Shown here in pieces: positions 61,305-64,000 of a stretch of DNA of 64,000 bases (the stretch's first letter is position 1; the number at the start of each line of letters is the position of its first letter). The stretch is from Theocolax elegans. Lineage: Eukaryota; Arthropoda; Insecta; Hymenoptera; Cerocephalidae. A program made the position numbers and the translations under genes. The DNA lies in contig CM047425.1 of the NCBI GenBank assembly GCA_026168455.1, positions 42,614,711-42,678,710 of the forward strand, read 5' to 3'. A model generated the notes under the pieces. It saw nothing but the letters and a program-made list of their open reading frames with translations, did not search any database and was not told the origin of the DNA.

Positions 61305-62380
61305 CATTAATCAAGTCTTGTTGTACGATTATTAGAAGCACATATCGACTAGCTTATAAAGTAAGCATTTAAGTTTACTTCATCTATTTAAGTATATTCT
61401 ATAAAAAATATATTTAATTATTTGCTGTTAAAAAGTTATATGGAATTTTTAAAATTAATACTTCAATCGATTGAAAGCTTTTTAATGAAAGTCTTTCACT
61501 ATGAAATCTTTCTTTCACAAACTGCTTGTACGTAAACACAAAAAAAATTTGTAAAAAAAATAAAGAAGAATTGTAGTATGTGAATTGTTCTAAAAATAAA
61601 CAAGAATTGTAATATTTGAAGTCAGAATTTTATTTAATACAGGTTATGTGCCATCATGTAAAAAACTCAATATAACGAATATAATATATACGGACATACA
61701 TGAGAAAATTAAAATACAATACCTTTCTGTATCAAATTACTCGTTTAGTCTGGTAAAAAGGGCGGTTGTCACTGATAGGTATTCAACAACGTCTTTGGAA
61801 GTAATTTCAAATCTGCTCCATACGGCAATCATAACCATACATATATGTATATAGCTTTTAAACATTCGCGGGAACTGCAGTCCACACTATCACTCCGGTA
61901 GTAGGCATATTTCACTTGTTTCATTGCGCATCAGCGCCACTTAGATGTATACTAATATCAATACGTTCTAAGTTTAACGAGTGCGAGAAGAAACTTAAAT
62001 CCCTTTTTATCTCGCATTCATTGCGTTAAAGTCGCTGGGACTTTGTCGAGCGTGAAAATTTTATTTTTATTTGATATAATAAAAAAACTATTTACAGTAA
62101 AATATTTATAAATTTTTGTACAATTCATTTCATTTTTATTATTAAAAAAATTTGGTATTAATAAGAATACATAGAAAAATGTTCAGTTCCAAAACAATTG
62201 TAATAGTGCATATTATATAATATATAATAATATTATATTGTTAATAGTCAATGAATCTATATATCTATATTGAAAAAATAAACTTATAGAAAAATGTGCA
62301 TCACATGCAATCATTGAGCTAGCAGTAAGAACTTCATCACACACCTCAGAAGCAATTCATTACATAAAACAAGCAGGGTA
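61305..62380. other. AT-rich intergenic DNA
   Basis: No gene or repeat boundary recognised; the open frame at 61648-61854 is featureless. Confidence 0.5.
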
Positions 62381-62381
62381 T

Positions 62382-62830
62382 GACTGTAAATGCTATATTC
62401 CATTGCTTGGGCGTCTCGCGGGCAAAACATCGAAATCTCAGATTGCTATAGAAATTATGCACGTGAGGATATCAAAATCCACACGTTGCGTATCAATCTT
62501 TGAGATCTCTTATATAAGATGGCTAGAATGCGACTTTTACACTTAACTTGGGAAAATATTATTGCAATATTTTTTTCCTACGAAACGGGAAGTAACCAAT
62601 TTTATGCATATAATAAGCAATGTATAGCTGTAAATGCCGTGTTCCATTGCTTGGGCGTCTCACGTGCAAAACATTGAAACCTCCGATTACTATATATATA
62701 CTGCACGCAAAGTCACCAAAAGTTGAACGTTGCTTGTCCATCTTTGAGACCTATTACTTAAGAGAGCTTATCATGTGACATTTACAGTTACCTTGGAATC
62801 GTAGCATTGCAAAATTTTTTTCAGTGTATA
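62382..62830 (+). repeat. Diverged direct duplication, ~230-bp unit
   Basis: 62382-62573 and 62620-62825 share CTGTAAATGC, TTCCATTGCTTGGGCGTCTC, GCAAAACAT, ATCTTTGAGA and a terminal TATTGCAA..TTTTTT block. The second copy ends TTTTTTCAGTGTA, like MITE ends seen at 28140 and 62926. Possibly two members of one short-element family. Confidence 0.7.
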
Positions 62831-62929
62831 ATTTAGTCATACCTATAAGAAAATTAGCTTGTTATAACTAATGATATATACTAGCTAATATGGTTACTAT
62901 TCCTAAAGCGATTTTTCTCAGTGTAGATA

Positions 62930-63286
62930 ATTAAAGGGGAAAAGAAAAAAAAATATAATTGCATTGAAATAAAATTAAAACTCAAGTTTAAATTCATATT
63001 AAAATTTGTCGAAACTATTTAATAAATTGATAGAAATTTAATAGTAACAATAATAATAGCAATATAAAAGGTTAATTTGGATCATGAAAGAAAAGATGTT
63101 CTGCTATACTTAATATATTATCAATAAATTTTAAAAGGTTACCTCCCAAACAGCATAAAATTCCGTAAAATAATGTATAATTCAAAATTTTAAATTATAA
63201 ATAAATAATTCATTGTAAATAATTCAAAATTATAAAGTGTAATTGTGAGTATGAAAATACTTGGTTAAAATCATAATGATTAGAAT
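62930..63286. other. AT-rich intergenic DNA
   Basis: No gene recognised. Confidence 0.5.
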
Positions 63287-64000
63287 GTGTGACGTGGTAT
63301 TCGCGTACCCGATCGAATTAATTATTTTTAATAATTAAATTAATCGTTGGGCCGCGTTGCCCAATACCGCGCACACAATTAATTTATTTATTTACCGAAC
63401 TGCGGCTGTCGCCAGGAACGCGAGTTCGCTGGGACGAACGGTGTGGAGGATTCGGGCGATCCTCCTTGCCTCGACACGATTGTTTTAAATTAATGAACGT
63501 CGGCGGGAGCGGGGAGAATAAAATAAACACAATTCATTAAAAATAAAAATAAAAGAAATATTTATTTAAATTAATCAATTAACAAAATGGCCACTCAGGC
63601 CGCGTCTGCGACAAAAGTTGCTTCGCGCGGGCGGAAGTCCCGGGAAACCTGTCGGATCGAGATCCTCGCCTGCGACAGGTTTCACTCCCGGGAACCGCTG
63701 TTCGAGTACCGTTGTACTCGAACACGCTCCCGATGTACACACACACACAAGGGAGGGGAGGGTCACAAAAGAAGTAAACCACTTACCGGTGACGCTCCTC
63801 GGGGATGGCCCAGCCGATCCACGGCGACTGGTCGACCTCCTTGACAAGGGGACGACCGGTGGTTAAGGTGGTGAAGGCGGCCCTTGCCGCGGCGAGTGAC
63901 TCGCGATCCGCGGTATCACCCGCGCACGACCCCGTCCTTGATACACACACACAAACACACACAAAACTATACGGACACGCGTGTAAGTCCACCCGGGTCT
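63287..64000. mobile_element. GC-richer block, possible partial LTR element (cut by window edge)
   Basis: Composition changes sharply at TGTGACGTGGTATTCGCGTA, which begins with the TG expected of an LTR and contains a polyadenylation-like AATAAA region near 63540. Minus-strand sequence holds the open frame 63783-63992 followed by a GTAAGT donor. The plus strand has MATQAASATKVASRG at 63587. None of these frames shows a known domain. The second terminus is outside the window, so LTR status is unproven; a host gene's end or another GC-rich repeat are alternatives. Confidence 0.3.

Overview
This is an AT-rich eukaryotic nuclear window with no bacterial or viral gene organisation. It contains intron-bearing transposase genes, two very large satellite arrays, dinucleotide microsatellites, many short inverted-repeat elements and a 100-N scaffold gap. 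The element types (hAT, Tc1/mariner, a LINE remnant, TA-flanked MITEs) point to an invertebrate, most likely an insect. The exact taxon is inference only. No intact host gene was found; the only host-gene candidate is a pair of short putative exons near 48.0-48.8 kb.

Layout. (1) 1-5888: satellite A, about 25 copies of a ~226-bp monomer with a 15-bp-stem hairpin. (2) 5889-6120: a short unique spacer. (3) 6121-25010: satellite B, about 320 copies of a ~59-bp monomer in several layers of higher-order repeat. (4) 25011-28437: low-information DNA with the gap, a fold-back element, a TA-flanked MITE and a short tandem repeat. (5) 28438-47813: a stack of nested transposons. Inverted arms of a family with CCCACA.AGCATGAAAG ends surround a 12.6-kb hAT element (30422-43043, perfect 8-bp target duplication). 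That hAT's transposase gene is split near its 3' end by an 8.9-kb element (30787-39649, 274-276-bp inverted repeats, 4-bp AATT duplication). This in turn contains a Tc1/mariner element (33984-36565), a truncated LINE and long GA/CT tracts. (6) 47814-48919: a small interval with possible exons. (7) 48920-59068: a second hAT, 10.1 kb, with a perfect 8-bp duplication, 42-bp subterminal repeats and a five-exon transposase pseudogene carrying three TAA stops. It hosts two smaller MITEs. (8) 59069-64000: more MITEs, a diverged duplication, and a GC-richer terminal segment that may be part of an LTR element.

How the parts relate. The nesting gives a relative order of insertion: CCCACA family, then hAT-1, then the 8.9-kb element, then Tc1. 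The autonomous-looking transposases (hAT-1 and Tc1) are broken only by single-base changes in homopolymer runs, which could be either real mutations or consensus errors. hAT-2 is clearly dead. The most unusual item is the 8.9-kb element. It has near-identical long inverted repeats and two mirror-image arrays of eight copies each of a GTGCTAGTTTTCGCGG-like motif, yet no recognisable transposase of its own.
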